Source of the DNA: Actinomycetota bacterium
GTDB lineage: Bacteria; Actinomycetota; Humimicrobiia; Humimicrobiales; Humimicrobiaceae
Direction of reading: 5' to 3'
Length of the DNA stretch: 7,955 nucleotides
Assembly: GCA_003155275.1 (NCBI GenBank)
Contig: PMCC01000093.1
Location: 7,093-15,047, forward strand
Position numbers and translations under genes: made by a program. This document shows, one piece after another, positions 6,210 to 7,955 of the stretch. How positions within the stretch are numbered: position 1 is the first letter of the stretch; each line of letters starts with the position of its first letter. Below the pieces are notes generated by a model. It did no database searches and was not told the DNA's origin. It saw nothing but the letters and a program-made list of their open reading frames with translations.

Positions 6210-6263
6210 CGGTTTAAAATCTGCCTCATCTTGCTTAAGTTAAATTTTTTCCCTGTTTATCAA

Positions 6264-7034
6264 ATGGAAACTTACAATAAAAAATTCAATATAAAACACT
6301 TGCTGATCATAATTATCATCCTGGTGATAATTCTTGCAATCACATTGAGTATCAGCCAATTTACCTTCAAAAAAGTATACAGCCCTCCAACGGCGCTTGC
6401 AGCTCTTCTTCCCAGATACAGGGTAATTGATATGGACAGAATTTCCGTAAAAACTGATTTTGACAGAGACGGCGTAAGTGACCAGGTGGATATTTTACAG
6501 GGAGCAAAGGCCCAGCTTAAAAATCCGGCAAACAATATTTTCAAAAATGGAAACAACGAAACAAATTATTTCAACGGAGGCGATCCTCCGGCAGAGATAG
6601 CTATATGCACCGATATAATTGCACGCGCATTCAGGGAGGCCGGATTTGACTTAAGGCAGCTTGTAAATGATGACATTTCCGAAAATTTTGGCAGTTACCC
6701 GCTAAAGGTAAATTGGGGGCAGACCAGGCCTGACAAGAATATTGACTACAGGCGGATACAGAACATGGAGATTTTTTTTAAGAGAAATGCCCAGGCCATG
6801 GTTGCAGTTTTTGACCTTTCAGATATTGCAAACCTTGAGCAATGGCTGCCGGGAGACATTGTTTTTTTTGATATGGATCGGGATGGATACACAGATAATG
6901 CCGGTATAATTTCAGATTTTACAACCCGTAAAGGCATACCAAAGATAATCTACAATTATATTGACCCCGGCTATACAGTTGAGAGGGATATTCTGGGCTC
7001 TTCTTCAATAAAAGGCCATTATCGTTATCCATAA
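6264..7034 (+). CDS. Membrane-anchored DUF1287-family protein with two DxDxDG loops
   Basis: A 256-residue protein with an N-terminal signal anchor (residues 12-31, run of Ile/Leu after Lys) and an extracytoplasmic domain of the DUF1287 family, related to the NlpC/P60 Cys-His fold. Landmarks are AICTDIIARAFREAGFDL (113-130) with the candidate nucleophile Cys115, PDKNIDYRRIQN (156-167), QWLPGDIVFFD (193-203) and the terminal GHYRYP. The usual HIGIVSD is NAGIISD here, with Asn212 for His, and the usual HN is YN (Tyr230). Two calcium-loop-like motifs occur, DFDRDGVSD (65-73) and DMDRDGYTD (203-211). ATG 6264 is preferred over TTG 6231 because it gives a clean signal anchor; neither start has a recognisable Shine-Dalgarno. 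The function of the family is not firmly established, so no reaction is assigned. A role at the cell envelope is inferred. Confidence 0.8.
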   Translation: METYNKKFNIKHLLIIIIILVIILAITLSISQFTFKKVYSPPTALAALLPRYRVIDMDRISVKTDFDRDGVSDQVDILQGAKAQLKNPANNIFKNGNNETNYFNGGDPPAEIAICTDIIARAFREAGFDLRQLVNDDISENFGSYPLKVNWGQTRPDKNIDYRRIQNMEIFFKRNAQAMVAVFDLSDIANLEQWLPGDIVFFDMDRDGYTDNAGIISDFTTRKGIPKIIYNYIDPGYTVERDILGSSSIKGHYRYP

Positions 7035-7158
7035 AAATTCCGGCAGAGCACAAATTACTCCAAAGCCATATGTTTAAAACTATATTGATTTTTACCGGGG
7101 TCAGTTATCATTTTTTTAAATAGCCCAAGGCTCTTAACCGCAATGCCTTAATTAATAG

Positions 7159-7227
7159 TGAATTTGATGAAATTAGAGAAATCAATGAATTTGATGAAAT
7201 TAGAGAAATTTACAAATTGATGAATTT
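7159..7227 (+). repeat. 27-nt-period direct repeat with internal dyad upstream of the glycosylase-like gene
   Basis: A 24-nt sequence beginning TGAATTTGATGAAATTAG occurs perfectly at 7159-7182 and 7186-7209, separated by CAA. A degraded third copy (AAATTGATGAATTT) follows at 7214-7227. Each unit contains the dyad AATTT-GATG-AAATT. The array ends just before a candidate promoter. It resembles operator-like iterons, but could be a simple tandem duplication. It is not part of any reading frame I can support. Confidence 0.75.
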
Positions 7228-7230
7228 TTG

Positions 7231-7259
7231 TTTACTAAAAGCAACCCGTAATGTATACT
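7231..7259 (+). promoter_or_regulatory. Candidate sigma-70-type promoter
   Basis: TTTACT (7231-7236) and TATACT (7254-7259) are separated by 17 nt, a good spacing for a housekeeping promoter. Transcription would start very near ATG 7267, which would make the message almost leaderless and fits the absence of a Shine-Dalgarno before this gene. In an AT-rich genome such matches are common. Confidence 0.35.
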
Positions 7260-7266
7260 TTCTAAA

Positions 7267-7899
7267 ATGCCAATAAGTTCTAAAAAAAGTTTAAAAAAAT
7301 TAAACGAAGAGATATCCATCTGTAAGAAATGCCTGGATTTAGCCCGGACAAGGGTACAGCCAGTCCCGGGGGTTGGAGCTCCAAATTCCAGGCTGATCAT
7401 AGCGGGGTTTTTCCCGGATGCTGCGGGAGCAGAAGCAAGCGGCCTGCCTTTTTTTGGCAGTGACGAAGGAGACATGCTAAGAGCGATCATTGCTGATACA
7501 GGGCTCTCCCTGGAGGAGGACACGTACCTTACTTACATTGTAAAATGCACTGCAAGAAAAATAAATGAAACGGGTGAAGCTGCTGAAGCAACCCTATGCA
7601 GTCCTAATGCCAAACATTCAGCCAATTGCATTAACTATTTTACAGAAGAAATATCCATAACAACGCCCCATATAATAATATCTCTTGGCCTGGAGGCATC
7701 AAATCTAATACTGGAGAATTTCTTTTCTGTCACAAAAAAACACACCGATATTTCAAAAATTCATATGAGGCTTTTTGAAAATCCTTCCTTCAAACTTGTT
7801 CCGGTATACAGCCCATCAGATGTATTGAAAGGATTGATAAGTGAGCAGGAATACTTTGGTGATTTCAGGAAGTTGTCCAAAATCTTCTCGATTATCTGA
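7267..7899 (+). CDS. Uracil-DNA glycosylase family 4-like protein with degenerate catalytic motifs
   Basis: A 210-residue protein of the family 4 uracil-DNA glycosylase fold, whose active members remove uracil from DNA and bind a [4Fe-4S] cluster. The N-terminal ISICKKCLDLARTRVQPVPG (residues 17-36) matches the family's C..C.L...R...V.G.G start, giving Cys19 and Cys22. IVKC (Cys94) and CINYFTEEI (Cys121) supply the other likely cluster ligands, with Cys111 an alternative. The stretch between Cys94 and Cys121 is about 10 residues longer than usual. GLPFFG (59-64) and PHIIISLGLEAS (134-145) also match. However, motif 1, normally GEAPG, is GFFPD (47-51), and the HPS motif of the last loop is YSPSDVL (181-187), lacking His. 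The gene has its own candidate promoter and is separated from the redox cluster. It may be an inactive or repurposed homologue. Confidence 0.8.
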   Translation: MPISSKKSLKKLNEEISICKKCLDLARTRVQPVPGVGAPNSRLIIAGFFPDAAGAEASGLPFFGSDEGDMLRAIIADTGLSLEEDTYLTYIVKCTARKINETGEAAEATLCSPNAKHSANCINYFTEEISITTPHIIISLGLEASNLILENFFSVTKKHTDISKIHMRLFENPSFKLVPVYSPSDVLKGLISEQEYFGDFRKLSKIFSII

Positions 7900-7955
7900 C
7901 AGAATATGCATTATTGGTCTATTTGATAAACATATATTTTTCTTCGTCCATAATG

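Noticed and set aside
6204..6219. TTTTAA...TTAAAA inverted pair after the antiporter gene as a terminator
   Set aside because: The stem is AT-only with a 4-nt loop and too weak to act as an intrinsic terminator.
7124..7134. AGCC-CAA-GGCT hairpin as a terminator for the DUF1287 gene
   Set aside because: The stem is only 4 bp and no T-run follows on the + strand.
7159..7227. CRISPR array
   Set aside because: The repeats are separated by only 3 nt, there are too few of them, and there are no spacers or cas genes.
7919..7955. End of a possible minus-strand gene entering from the right edge (MDEEKYMFIK then stop)
   Set aside because: Only about 11 codons are visible, with no family signal; an open stretch this short is uninformative.

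Overview
The window is an AT-rich bacterial segment with every confident gene on the + strand. Its core (1-6209) is a compact cluster of genes for a divergent complex I-like (NADH:quinone oxidoreductase / Fpo family) membrane module. The order follows the classical nuo order: a truncated two-helix membrane protein at the left edge (probably NuoA-like), NuoB, a fused NuoC-NuoD, NuoH, NuoI, NuoJ, NuoK and one antiporter-like subunit closest to NuoN. Most junctions are 1-nt gaps, TAATG overlaps or longer overlaps, which points to one translationally coupled operon. The exception is a 141-nt gap before nuoI that holds imperfect repeats and a small hairpin. No NuoE, NuoF or NuoG is present here, so an NADH-oxidising module is not encoded in the visible part. 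A reduced ferredoxin or another donor is a possible alternative, but this is inference.

The striking feature of the cluster is selective decay. The iron-sulfur ligands are intact: four N2-type cysteines in NuoB and two complete CxxCxxCxxxC sets in NuoI. In contrast, the residues that in known complex I form the proton path and quinone site are largely replaced. NuoK has Gln35 and Tyr71 where E. coli has Glu36 and Glu72, by a gapless alignment. The NuoN-like subunit lacks the TM5 Glu and the TM7/TM8 Lys. NuoH lacks the acidic loop and the TEYSG-like Glu. The NuoD half lacks the N-terminal HPxTHG segment. The NuoD half also has no [NiFe] ligand cysteine pairs, so it is not a hydrogenase. This looks like an electron-transfer module built on the complex I scaffold whose coupling chemistry is altered or lost. 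It may be a paralogue kept beside a normal complex elsewhere in the genome.

Downstream (6264-7034) is a membrane-anchored DUF1287-family protein with two DxDxDG loops and substituted histidines. After a 232-nt non-coding stretch carrying a perfect 24-bp direct repeat and a plausible promoter comes a family-4 uracil-DNA glycosylase-like protein (7267-7899) whose two catalytic motifs are degenerate. The last 56 nt hold no supported gene. No tRNA, rRNA, CRISPR array, transposase or complete insertion sequence was seen. No gene-free stretch exceeds 300 nt.

The organism cannot be named from the sequence. AT richness, TTG start use, and a complex I-like module without NuoEFG fit an uncultured anaerobic bacterium. 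All family comparisons were made by eye from remembered family motifs.
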